DNA of 57,454 bases from contig JAFZHD010000052.1 of NCBI GenBank assembly GCA_017555085.1, positions 1-57,454 on the forward strand, given 5' to 3'. The position numbers and the translations under genes are program-made. The notes beneath the pieces are model-generated. The model saw only the letters and a program-made list of their open reading frames with translations. It had not been told where the DNA came from and searched no databases. Numbering within the stretch: the first letter of the stretch is position 1; every line of letters begins with the position of its first letter. This document shows, one piece after another, positions 42,618-51,625 of the stretch. The stretch comes from Muribaculaceae bacterium. Its GTDB lineage: Bacteria; Bacteroidota; Bacteroidia; Bacteroidales; Muribaculaceae.

Positions 42618-45600
42618 ATGCCTATAACCAAGAATATATTTGTTGCATCACGCATGGCAAACCCTATGCGTGGGAAAATCGTCAACATTATAGACGAAAT
42701 CAACAATGATTTCATCAACAACAGCATTGATTTCGAATACCAAGTCTTCATATTCCCCGATGGTCCAACTGAAAATGCCGGAGACCCTAACACCCAAGCC
42801 ACTATAAACAACCGAATTTCAACAAGCGACATTTTTATTTTGCTCGTTGAAGATGGCATGCAATTAGGAGCAATATCCTATCAAGAATTGATGCTTGCTC
42901 ATGATACCGAAAGCCAATCGGCCAAATCTATCGTATGCTATGTTATCAGAAAAGACGGCTCAGCAGTTAGCCAAACGACATGCGATATGGGCAATAATGA
43001 ACAATGCACCATTGACCAAGCAATGAATGAATGTGGCAACCGCTATGCCCGCTATGTCGAGGAAAGTTCATTCAAAGACCACCTTTGCGGCTTTCTCAAA
43101 TCAATTATTACCGGTGCTCGATTTAAGCAATCGGAGTTAAATTACACCAACTACATACACACCAAACCAAATCAAATTTTCCGTACTGAACCACTATATT
43201 TCAGACGCGACATTGACGAAGAAATCACAAATATTCTTAACAACTCGTCGCTGATAGTTCTTGAAGGTCAACCTTATTGCGGCAAAACCCGCGCAGCATT
43301 TAACCTAATGATTAACAATGAGCAATGGACCAACCGCCATTTCTACATCATACAAGGTGACCATGCTGACGCTCTCTCAAGAATCGACTCCATAAACACC
43401 CTAACCCAAGACCCCACAGTCGTCTTAATTGACGATATAAACATGGCATTCGGTTCAAATGATTTGCAATCTATTAATCCCAATTCACTCACAAGCAAAC
43501 TCAAAATACTTCAACAAGCACCTAATTGGGAAAACCTAATTGTAATTATCACAGTTTCAGGAAAGATTGACGCAATCGAGACTCACAACGTTTATAGCAA
43601 ACTATTTGGTGACACCCACTCTCAACTTCTCAACGACATTCGTGTCAACTTCAACACAAATTTGACTAGACAAGAGTTCTATAAACTCGTGTCAGAACTG
43701 CGACAAGAGGGACTAATTACAGACCCACGCATATATCCCGGGAACTATACTATCGGCTCGTTATTTATCAACGAACGAGAGTTGATCGACAAAATCGCAA
43801 ATGCTTCAAAAGACGGCGGTGATGTGTTTCTTCACTCTCTGAAAACATTTTTTCTTGTCAAAAAGAGCATAAAGTGTGATGACCAAGAGAACGACTTAAA
43901 TACGTTAAAATCCATATTTAATATCGCGCATAAAAGACTCGGCCGTCCTGATAGCCAAAACAATTTTGACTCGTTTCTCAAAAAATCTCATAGCGACGGA
44001 TTAGTATTTGTCGAAAACGACCCAAACAACAACATTTCAGCAATTAATGTTGATAACCTTGTCCTTGACAAATTTAATTTCAAATCTAAACGCATTGACG
44101 CGATTAAAGATTTAATCGACTTTGCGGCAAATGACTCGGCCAATCAAAATATGATTTTGCAATATGGGTTTTGGGTACTGTCATATAACGAACTGACCAT
44201 AGATGAAACCGAGGAGTTGATAAAACATATCTGCAAAAAATTCAATACGCCCAAATTTTCACTATTTGCGCTCAAAAAAGAATGCCAGCAGTTACAACAC
44301 CTTGACATTTTCTGCGCAACAGCCCTTGCTGAACAAGTATTTAATAATTGGACGCTTTTAGACAAACTCCCGACAACGGATGAAAATCTATACAAAGACA
44401 CTTTAGTAGCTTTGCTGCACGAAAATCTAAAACTCTCAAAAATCCAAAAAGAAAATGTACTAAATAAAATTTTCTCCAATAAAGGCTGCATTTTCTCCGA
44501 TGAAGACTTGAAAAACAACATTTTTGCACTTAAACGACTCTCGCCCCATTTCATAAAAAAAGGCATATACACGACCTCGCAAATACTTGTTTTGGCAGAA
44601 AATGCGACTATTGTCAATTGTCAATCAGACGCATGCGATGACTCTGATTTTGACCCGTTTGAAATTTCAGACAATAGTTCGTCAAACAGCACAAATAACG
44701 ATGATGGTTTCTTGCTTATTCAAATAGGCAAAGTTATCCATGAGCTACTCAAGACAACAAGCGACTACACCGAATTTGAAAAAATCTTTGATGAGATTAA
44801 CAAATTTGATAATGAATCAAAGATTAAACAAGCAACACAAACCAGTTTCTTTGATAAAAACTTGCATTATCTGTTAGTAGGTCTTGCAAAAAAATATCCT
44901 TATCCCGACAAATATAAGTTATTCATTCACATTTTCAGCAAATCGCCTGCGTTCAATCCTCATCTTAAAACAGTAACACTCAACAAGTTTCTCCCATTAC
45001 TTGATGAGCATGATGCTTTATCGGCTTTTAACGAAATGACAGAGAAAAACATCTTTGACAAATACACTCTACCATTTTTATTCAAAAACCGTCTATTAGG
45101 ATTTGAACAATTACTGAGCATTGTCAACGATGACGACAACAAGGATTTGGCCCATTTCATTACCCTTAACCAGTTGCTTGATAAAGCAGATACGCAATCT
45201 GATGCAATTTCATGTTTTAGATTAATGAAAGTAAAAGATTTAAAACCTGAAAATCTGAAAGATGAGTCAGCATTAGGCTCATATATAAAAATCAAAGATA
45301 TTACCGCCAAAGAATCAATTGAGGCGCTAAAAGCGTTTAAAATAAACAATAAGTATGCTGAAAAAAATAAATGCATCTCTCAATCGACATTAGGCAAAAT
45401 CATTCAAAAATCCGACTTTGATTTTGACTCATTATATAAATTGCTGTTTAATGACATCGCTAACAACGAAGTCATCGAACTATTAGGTCTTTCCAATGAA
45501 GAAGCAAAGGCTACACAACACAACCAGTATTGCTATAACTTTCTATACAAAAAGAACAAGCAATTAGACAAAAGCACTGCCGACGATATTTTCAACAAAA

Positions 45601-47252
45601 CTCCAAAAGATTTAATATACAATGATGAAAAGTCGTCTATTATAGCCGAATACGCCAAAAATAGCCATGCGTTTCCTAATTACAGCAGCCTGAAAAATTT
45701 CTTTGATGCAATTAAAGATTTCAAGCATACACCATACACCTACAAAAGCCTGCTTTATCGCGCCATCAATTCACCGAACTCAATAGATGACAAAATCAAC
45801 AATGTCAATTCGTTGCTGATTGATGCTTACAATTATTTTGCCGACAAGTACCCGGAAGATGAGGTTATTGAAAAAATGGCCTATATATATCACATGAGAT
45901 TGGAATTAGTCCGTGAAAATGATTTTGATAAAGTCATAAAATACCCCTATGAAGAGCAAATCATAGAAACCACTTTTGAAGGATACCTTGAACATATCTT
46001 AAACAATGAACCAAGGTATGCCAGTGGAACTTTTATTTTCCGCACTTTGGTGTCTATGAATCATCAAGTCAACGAGAGCATCTATAACATCGCACGCAAA
46101 TTTGCGTCAATCAACCGCGTTGGCATCTCCATTGATTCGCTAAATAACAATCACATTGATGAAAATTCGCTGCACAAAAACATCATTAACAAAATTCTCA
46201 AAATCACGGTCAATGACATCACTATCGACAGCCTCATTATTGCAGATTACTCTCACATCAAAATGTTGTGGTGGCTGTTGGAAAACAACAAAATTTCGGT
46301 TGAACAAGCAGAATCATCACGCAAAAAATATAAAATAGATGTTACCCAAACATACTTGAACATTCTGTTCAAGAAATTTTCACAAATGACAAATAGACTT
46401 GAATCGCAAGACAAGTTAATTGAGCGTTGGAAAACAATGCTCCGTCATAAAATTGTTTATGTCAATAATAAGTCTATATATTTCAGCATACAAATGGCTG
46501 TTGCCATGCTAAAAACCGCAAAAAAAATTCGTGACAACAGATATTGGGACTGGACCATATCATATCTATCTGATGAATTGAACAACAATTCCCCCGAAAT
46601 TCTTGACTTGAAAATATCAAGATTAACCCCAGACCCTCGAAACATCCATAATGTCGTATCCCGATGGGAAAAGATTGTAGACCTTCTCCGTAATTACAAA
46701 GACATTGTAAATACCACAAACATCAACTCTTGTTTGGCATTTTTACATCTTGTAAAAACAGGCCGAATCAATAACGACTCCAATTTTAGAGTTCGACAAA
46801 GATGTGCTCGAAATATAACCCAAAGACTATGGGATGATGACATTAAAGGATGTTTGAAAATCAATCTTTACATATTGATTAATTCATCACTCAACAACTC
46901 TTTTATACCTTCCTGCGATAACAACCTATATGTTAACGCAGATGTTCGCACATTTGCCTACTACACTGAACAAAAAGAGACTTACCAAATTATTAAAGAG
47001 CATTTCAATAATAGTTTATTTTATGACAAGAAAAAGGATTGCTTAAAAGACTTTCTCAAAAATCTATCTCAATCACTTAATTATCAAAACAATCTACCAA
47101 TAACACTTGACAACATCAAGAATGACCTGTATGCAATATTATTTGCATCAAAAACCGACTCTATAAAAGGGTGTTTGAGTATTGATAACTTGAATCAAGA
47201 CATTAAAAACATTATATATCCAATATCGTTGATAAAAAAATATTATATATGA
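42618..47252 (+). CDS. Large TIR/DUF4062-like plus STAND-like NTPase protein, candidate anti-phage defence
   Basis: 1544 residues. Residues 1-100 resemble the DUF4062/TIR-like Rossmann fold: KNIFVASRMANPMRGKI opens it, and ISTSDIFILLVEDG then GAISYQELMLAH (E90) matches the SxxxxEL region that holds the catalytic Glu in TIR NADases. Next is a P-loop NTPase: Walker A GQPYCGKT (217-224), Walker B TVVLIDD (267-273), then GNYTIGSLFINERELI near 375. The last 1,100 residues are helical, with PPR/TPR-like blocks, and lack membrane segments. The effector-ATPase-long helical sensor order is that of antiviral STAND (Avs) proteins. Base use is visibly AT-richer than the neighbours, a sign of transfer. 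The family itself is not recognised. Confidence 0.7.
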   Translation: MPITKNIFVASRMANPMRGKIVNIIDEINNDFINNSIDFEYQVFIFPDGPTENAGDPNTQATINNRISTSDIFILLVEDGMQLGAISYQELMLAHDTESQSAKSIVCYVIRKDGSAVSQTTCDMGNNEQCTIDQAMNECGNRYARYVEESSFKDHLCGFLKSIITGARFKQSELNYTNYIHTKPNQIFRTEPLYFRRDIDEEITNILNNSSLIVLEGQPYCGKTRAAFNLMINNEQWTNRHFYIIQGDHADALSRIDSINTLTQDPTVVLIDDINMAFGSNDLQSINPNSLTSKLKILQQAPNWENLIVIITVSGKIDAIETHNVYSKLFGDTHSQLLNDIRVNFNTNLTRQEFYKLVSELRQEGLITDPRIYPGNYTIGSLFINERELIDKIANASKDGGDVFLHSLKTFFLVKKSIKCDDQENDLNTLKSIFNIAHKRLGRPDSQNNFDSFLKKSHSDGLVFVENDPNNNISAINVDNLVLDKFNFKSKRIDAIKDLIDFAANDSANQNMILQYGFWVLSYNELTIDETEELIKHICKKFNTPKFSLFALKKECQQLQHLDIFCATALAEQVFNNWTLLDKLPTTDENLYKDTLVALLHENLKLSKIQKENVLNKIFSNKGCIFSDEDLKNNIFALKRLSPHFIKKGIYTTSQILVLAENATIVNCQSDACDDSDFDPFEISDNSSSNSTNNDDGFLLIQIGKVIHELLKTTSDYTEFEKIFDEINKFDNESKIKQATQTSFFDKNLHYLLVGLAKKYPYPDKYKLFIHIFSKSPAFNPHLKTVTLNKFLPLLDEHDALSAFNEMTEKNIFDKYTLPFLFKNRLLGFEQLLSIVNDDDNKDLAHFITLNQLLDKADTQSDAISCFRLMKVKDLKPENLKDESALGSYIKIKDITAKESIEALKAFKINNKYAEKNKCISQSTLGKIIQKSDFDFDSLYKLLFNDIANNEVIELLGLSNEEAKATQHNQYCYNFLYKKNKQLDKSTADDIFNKTPKDLIYNDEKSSIIAEYAKNSHAFPNYSSLKNFFDAIKDFKHTPYTYKSLLYRAINSPNSIDDKINNVNSLLIDAYNYFADKYPEDEVIEKMAYIYHMRLELVRENDFDKVIKYPYEEQIIETTFEGYLEHILNNEPRYASGTFIFRTLVSMNHQVNESIYNIARKFASINRVGISIDSLNNNHIDENSLHKNIINKILKITVNDITIDSLIIADYSHIKMLWWLLENNKISVEQAESSRKKYKIDVTQTYLNILFKKFSQMTNRLESQDKLIERWKTMLRHKIVYVNNKSIYFSIQMAVAMLKTAKKIRDNRYWDWTISYLSDELNNNSPEILDLKISRLTPDPRNIHNVVSRWEKIVDLLRNYKDIVNTTNINSCLAFLHLVKTGRINNDSNFRVRQRCARNITQRLWDDDIKGCLKINLYILINSSLNNSFIPSCDNNLYVNADVRTFAYYTEQKETYQIIKEHFNNSLFYDKKKDCLKDFLKNLSQSLNYQNNLPITLDNIKNDLYAILFASKTDSIKGCLSIDNLNQDIKNIIYPISLIKKYYI

Positions 47253-48412
47253 AAAAGATTAAAATCGGATTGCTTCCTTTGATTATCATTGCCATTGCGC
47301 TTGGTGTTGGCGCGGGCTATGTGTTCCCCGATTGGCTGTCGAGGGTATTTGCAACTTTCAACGCCGTGTTTAGCCAATTTCTCGGCTTCATCATTCCGCT
47401 TATTATCTTGGGGCTCGTTGCTCCGGCCATTGCCGATATAGGCAAGCAGGCAAGCCGCATGCTTGTTGCCACTGTTGCCATTGCCTACTGTGCCACTATC
47501 CTATCGGGCTTGCTGTCTTATTTTACCGGCGCGACATTCTTCCCGTCAATGATTACTTCGGGCATGCTCTCGCCAGCAATGGCCGAGTCTCACGAACTTG
47601 CCCCATATTTCACCGTTACCATTCCGCCGCTCATGAATGTGATGTCGGCGCTGATTCTCGCATTCGTCATCGGTATCGGCGCATCTCGCCTCACAACCCA
47701 ACACACTCGCAACATTGCCACCGAGTTTCGCGAAATCATCAATATGGTTATCGCGCGAGTTATCATACCGATTTTGCCACTCTACATTTTCGGCATATTC
47801 CTCAACATGACCGTTAGCGGACAAGTTGGCGGCATATTGCTCACTTTTGTCAAAATCATTGTCATCATATTTGCCTTGCATGTGTTTGTGCTCGTGTTTC
47901 AATACTGCATCGCGGCTCTTTTTGCCCGCAAAAATCCGTTCAAGATGCTCGGCACCATGATGCCTGCTTACTTTACCGCATTGGGCACACAATCATCGGC
48001 AGCAACTATCCCTGTGTCATTGCGCCAAACTGTGAAGATGGGTGTTAAGAGCAATGTGGCAGGCTTTGTCATCCCCTTGTGTGCCACTATCCACATGTCG
48101 GGCAGTACGCTCAAAATTGTTGCATGTGCAATGGCGTTGATGATTGCCAACGGTATGGCATTTGACTTTTGGATGTTTGCCGGCTTTATCTGCATGCTTG
48201 GCATCACTATGGTTGCCGCGCCCGGCGTTCCCGGCGGTGCAATTATGGCCTCGCTCGGATTGCTCTCTTCAATGCTCGGATTTACCGAAGCCGACAATGC
48301 TCTCATGATTGCCCTCTACATTGCCATGGACAGTTTTGGCACTGCATGCAATGTTACCGGCGATGGTGCAATCGCACAAATCATCAACCGTTTCTTTGGC
48401 AAGAAAGGCTGA
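47249..48412 (+). CDS. Dicarboxylate/amino-acid:cation symporter (DAACS family)
   Basis: 387 residues with the GltP-type fold: a serine-rich hairpin ALGTQSSAATIPVSL, GATIHMSGST-like segment (here CATIHMSGSTLKIV), and APGVPGGAIMASLGLLSSMLG, with the DSFGTACNVTGDGA motif at the end binding substrate and cation. It would import aspartate, glutamate or C4 acids. Its ATG overlaps the TGA of the large upstream gene by 4 nt (ATGA) and no promoter is seen between them, so expression depends on that transcript. Base composition returns to the normal level of the window. Confidence 0.92.
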   Translation: MKKIKIGLLPLIIIAIALGVGAGYVFPDWLSRVFATFNAVFSQFLGFIIPLIILGLVAPAIADIGKQASRMLVATVAIAYCATILSGLLSYFTGATFFPSMITSGMLSPAMAESHELAPYFTVTIPPLMNVMSALILAFVIGIGASRLTTQHTRNIATEFREIINMVIARVIIPILPLYIFGIFLNMTVSGQVGGILLTFVKIIVIIFALHVFVLVFQYCIAALFARKNPFKMLGTMMPAYFTALGTQSSAATIPVSLRQTVKMGVKSNVAGFVIPLCATIHMSGSTLKIVACAMALMIANGMAFDFWMFAGFICMLGITMVAAPGVPGGAIMASLGLLSSMLGFTEADNALMIALYIAMDSFGTACNVTGDGAIAQIINRFFGKKG

Positions 48413-48440
48413 CGCACTAACGCTCTTTCAAAAATACAAC

Positions 48441-48475
48441 AACGGCTGTCGCGACATTGAGTCATGACAGCCGTT
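48441..48475. terminator. Bidirectional hairpin between the symporter and fabD
   Basis: 10-bp perfect stem AACGGCTGTC (48441-48450) / GACAGCCGTT (48466-48475) lies between convergent genes. The flanking T-runs are short. Confidence 0.6.
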
Positions 48476-48515
48476 ATCAATATGATTGGCTTATGTTATA
48501 GAGAAAATTCCCTTA

Positions 48516-49394
48516 TTATTGGTGGCCTGAAACGGCAACACCGCGAGAGATCTTAGCCACGAGGCCTTGGAGCACTTTGCCGGGGCCTACTTCAACAAAT
48601 TCAGTTGCACCGTCAGCAACCATATTTTGCACTGATTGAGTCCAACGAACGGGAGCAGTCAACTGAGCCACCAAGTTAGCCTTGATTTCGGCAGCATCAG
48701 TGTGGGGAAGTGCGTCAACATTTTGATAAACGGGGCAAACGGGAGTGTTGAATTGTGTTTTCTCGATTGCTTCGGCCAACTCGGCACGAGCGGGCTCCAT
48801 GCAAGGAGAGTGGAAAGCGCCACCAACTTTGAGTTTCAAAGCGCGTTTAGCACCTGCTGCGAGGAGTTGTTCGCAAGCAGCATCGATAGCGGGTTCTTCG
48901 CCCGAGATAACGAGTTGTCCGGGGCAGTTATAGTTTGCACACACAACAACGCCGTCAACACCTGTACAGATTTCCTCAACTTTTTCATCAGGAAGAGCAA
49001 TCACAGCAGCCATTGTCGAAGGTTTCAATTCACATGCTTTTTGCATAGCCATTGCACGAGCCGAAACAAGACTCAAACCGTCTTCAAAACTCAATGCGCC
49101 CGCAGCAACGAGAGCAGAGAATTCGCCCAATGAGTGACCGGCAACCATTTCGGGAGCAAATTCTTCGCCCAAAGTTTTGGCCAAAATCACAGAGTGCAAG
49201 AAGATAGCGGGTTGAGTAACCTTTGTTTGACGCAAGTCTTCGTCAGTACCGGCAAACATCAAGTCTGTGATGCGGAAACCCAAAATCTCATTGGCTTTCT
49301 CAAACATTTCTTTGGCAACGGGATTGTTGTCATACAAATCTTTACCCATGCCAACAAATTGCGCCCCTTGTCCGGGGAATACAAACGCTTTCAT
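48516..49394 (-). CDS. fabD: FabD, malonyl-CoA:acyl-carrier-protein transacylase
   Basis: 292 residues from the ATG at 49394 (MKAFVFPGQGAQFVGMGKDL); the upstream frame to 49442 runs past the -7 box and is rejected. The active-site Ser is S88 in VAGHSLGEFSAL, with the oxyanion motif PGQGAQ and the late GPGKVLQGL. It transfers malonyl groups to ACP for fatty-acid synthesis. It is a single gene with its own promoter at 49441-49448. Confidence 0.97.
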   Translation of the reverse strand: MKAFVFPGQGAQFVGMGKDLYDNNPVAKEMFEKANEILGFRITDLMFAGTDEDLRQTKVTQPAIFLHSVILAKTLGEEFAPEMVAGHSLGEFSALVAAGALSFEDGLSLVSARAMAMQKACELKPSTMAAVIALPDEKVEEICTGVDGVVVCANYNCPGQLVISGEEPAIDAACEQLLAAGAKRALKLKVGGAFHSPCMEPARAELAEAIEKTQFNTPVCPVYQNVDALPHTDAAEIKANLVAQLTAPVRWTQSVQNMVADGATEFVEVGPGKVLQGLVAKISRGVAVSGHQ

Positions 49395-49440
49395 AAAATC
49401 TTTTATACCTTGGTTATAACTATTTTCTTTTCGAGAGTGC

Positions 49441-49448
49441 AAAGGTAC
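49441..49448 (-). promoter_or_regulatory. -7 box for fabD
   Basis: TACCTTTG on the minus strand (CAAAGGTA on plus), about 47 nt before the ATG at 49394. Confidence 0.65.
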
Positions 49449-49671
49449 GCTTTTTTATCCTATTAAGGAAATTTTTCCTTAAATTTAACGACCTCTCGCA
49501 CTCAAATTCTTTTCACAGCACTTCTCAGCGCCAACATCACTCGTTTACAACGCCTTACACACGCCGCAACTCAATGTTTCTAGCGTTTTAACGGCACATC
49601 TTTTATTGTTCCGAAAAAATTACTTATCTTTACAACATCAATCATCAAAACAGCATTAAAACTACATATCT

Positions 49672-49866
49672 ATGCACAATTTATTGACTTTGCCCCTTTT
49701 GTTTGGTCTTGGTTCAACCGAGCTCATCATCATCGTTATCGTGATTTTACTCCTCTTTGGCGGCAAAAAAATTCCCGAATTGATGCGCGGTATCGGCAAG
49801 GGGGTTAAATCGTTCAAAGACGGTATGAACGGTGCCGACAACGAAGAAGAAAAGAAAGACAAATAA
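49672..49866 (+). CDS. tatA: TatA/E, twin-arginine translocase subunit
   Basis: 64 residues. One N-terminal membrane segment (ELIIIVIVILLLFGGKKIPELMRGIGKG starts at about 18) followed by the amphipathic helix with FGGKKIPEL and KSFKDGMNGADNEEEKKDK. The short size and FGxxxxPEL motif define TatA. It forms the pore-like element of the Tat pathway for folded proteins. It is followed 5 nt later by tatC. Confidence 0.95.
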   Translation: MHNLLTLPLLFGLGSTELIIIVIVILLLFGGKKIPELMRGIGKGVKSFKDGMNGADNEEEKKDK

Positions 49867-49871
49867 CATAA

Positions 49872-50708
49872 ATGTCAGCCACCGACAAAGAGCAATCTCA
49901 GAACATGAGTTTCTGGGGGCATCTTGATGTTCTCAGAGGCACGCTATTTCGCATTATCATCACTTTGGTGATATGTGCCGCCGCTCTTTTCGCTTTCATG
50001 CCCACAATCTTTGACCAATTCATCATGGGGCCGGCGCGTGGCTCGTTTGTTATCTACCAACTATTTGACAAAATTGCCTCGGCAACTGGTTTTTCTGACT
50101 TGTCAAACACCAACCTTGACATAGAGTTAATCAACATCAAACTCGCGTCACAATTCTTCTTACACATCACCACCTCGCTGTGGATGGCCGCTGTCATAGC
50201 ATTTCCCGTGATATTGTGGCTGCTGTGGGGTTTTGTCAGCCCGGCACTCTATGCCCACGAAAAACGCGGCATTACACGGGCATTTTTCTTTGGCTGTTGC
50301 ATGTTTTATCTTGGAGTGGCCGTCGGTTACTTCCTTGTGTTCCCGCTCACGCTGCAATTCCTTGCCAATTACCAACTATCATCGCTTGTGCCGAATGTCA
50401 TTTCGCTCGACTCCTATATGGACAACTTTCTGATGATATGCCTCATGATGGGCATATTGTTTGAACTGCCGTTAGTGGCTTGGCTTTTAGGCAAAACAAC
50501 TTTGCTCAACCGACAATTTTTTAAGAAATATCGCCGCCATGCTATCGTGGCACTGCTGTCGTTGGCAGCAATCGTCACACCTACGGGCGACCCCATCACT
50601 TTGACAGTAGTATTTTTACCAATATATGCATTGTGGGAATTGAGTGCATTCCTTGTTCCCAAGGCAGTTAACCAAACCGAAGAAACAGATGAAAGCAATC
50701 AAACTTAA
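49872..50708 (+). CDS. tatC: TatC, Sec-independent protein translocase
   Basis: 278 residues, six membrane segments. The N-terminal FWGHLDVLRGTLFRI and the later FVSPALYAHEKRGITRAFFFGC and VTPTGDPITLTVVFLPIYALWELS are standard TatC regions that bind the twin-arginine signal. The gene order tatA-tatC without tatB is usual for this phylum. The end of tatC overlaps the next gene by 20 nt. Confidence 0.95.
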   Translation: MSATDKEQSQNMSFWGHLDVLRGTLFRIIITLVICAAALFAFMPTIFDQFIMGPARGSFVIYQLFDKIASATGFSDLSNTNLDIELINIKLASQFFLHITTSLWMAAVIAFPVILWLLWGFVSPALYAHEKRGITRAFFFGCCMFYLGVAVGYFLVFPLTLQFLANYQLSSLVPNVISLDSYMDNFLMICLMMGILFELPLVAWLLGKTTLLNRQFFKKYRRHAIVALLSLAAIVTPTGDPITLTVVFLPIYALWELSAFLVPKAVNQTEETDESNQT

Positions 50709-51465
50709 CCAACCTTGGGCCTCGCTCATCGCCCTCGGCGTAACCGATATAGCCAACCTCGACTTCACTACCGACTATTGCGGCCCGATGCTCATCATTG
50801 CCGACGAGCAACCCGTTGCCGACGACTTTTTTGAGCAAGTGCCTGTCGAGTATTCTGCCACAATCGGCAACCACATTCTCATGGGCAACATGCCCCAACT
50901 CGATGCACTGCCCACCGGCAAAGCAGTGGCTTATGCCGACCTCGTTGGCGAAAGCACCGAGATTACCGACGAAACATCAATGTGGGGAACAGGCCCCGTG
51001 ATGTGGCAGTTTGACAATATCCATGCCATCACCAACCCCACGGCTGCACCAACCATGGCCGACACTTTTGGCGACATCGACGGCAGCAAGCACGACAATC
51101 TGCCCGCCGCCAAACCCGCATTGCGCATGCCTCACCTCGACGGCGACGAACTCATTCTCCCGCTTTCGGCTCAATACTTTGACGAAATCATGGCTCTTGA
51201 CTATAAATTTGTCAACTTTGAACTTGCCGATGCCGAGGTGGCCGACATCATACTTGCCGATGCCGAAAAATACAGCCTCATCAAGTTTGCTACTGTCCGC
51301 CTCATCAGCAACGACGGCCGCACAGCGCGATTTGCCGCCCACAAAAACTCTTCGGTCCAAGCCTATCTCGATGATGCCGGCAACCCCGTAATGGTCCCCA
51401 CAATCTGGGCTCCACAACCCATTCCTTGGCTCGTTGCACACATTGCATTAGACCGAAAACTCTAA
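50689..51465 (+). CDS. Degenerate tandem ASCH-like domain protein
   Basis: 258 residues from the ATG at 50689, overlapping tatC by 20 nt in another frame. The opening KAIKLNQPWASLIALGVTDIANLDF and GPMLIIADEQ follow the ASCH-domain pattern (usually QPWAxLIxxGxKxxENRxW then GPLLIHA), but the ENR-W residues are replaced. A second region (about residues 145-200: ELILPLSAQYFDEIMALDYKFVNFEL) resembles the start of another ASCH domain. ASCH domains bind RNA or modified bases; with the key residues lost, binding here is uncertain. No family name is certain. Confidence 0.65.
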   Translation: MKAIKLNQPWASLIALGVTDIANLDFTTDYCGPMLIIADEQPVADDFFEQVPVEYSATIGNHILMGNMPQLDALPTGKAVAYADLVGESTEITDETSMWGTGPVMWQFDNIHAITNPTAAPTMADTFGDIDGSKHDNLPAAKPALRMPHLDGDELILPLSAQYFDEIMALDYKFVNFELADAEVADIILADAEKYSLIKFATVRLISNDGRTARFAAHKNSSVQAYLDDAGNPVMVPTIWAPQPIPWLVAHIALDRKL

Positions 51466-51489
51466 CCGAGAGTTTTTCGCACACATACT

Positions 51490-51537
51490 CACCCCCGAAA
51501 AATCGCTAAATAAGCCGAAATTCGGGGGTGTTTTTTT
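51490..51537 (+). terminator. Terminator after the ASCH-like gene
   Basis: 10-bp stem CACCCCCGAA (51490-51499) / TTCGGGGGTG (51521-51530) and seven Ts. Confidence 0.9.
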
Positions 51538-51565
51538 GTTGTGTTAAATATATTGTGTAATTTAG
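51535..51565 (+). promoter_or_regulatory. Promoter of the glycoside hydrolase operon
   Basis: TTTG (51535-51538), 19 nt, TAATTTAG (51558-51565). One base off the -7 consensus, like the promoter of the OmpA gene. Confidence 0.4.
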
Positions 51566-51625
51566 TTGTCTGATGCAATAGTCATCAACACAAAACATCG
51601 AATAATAAATTAAAACAACATACAC

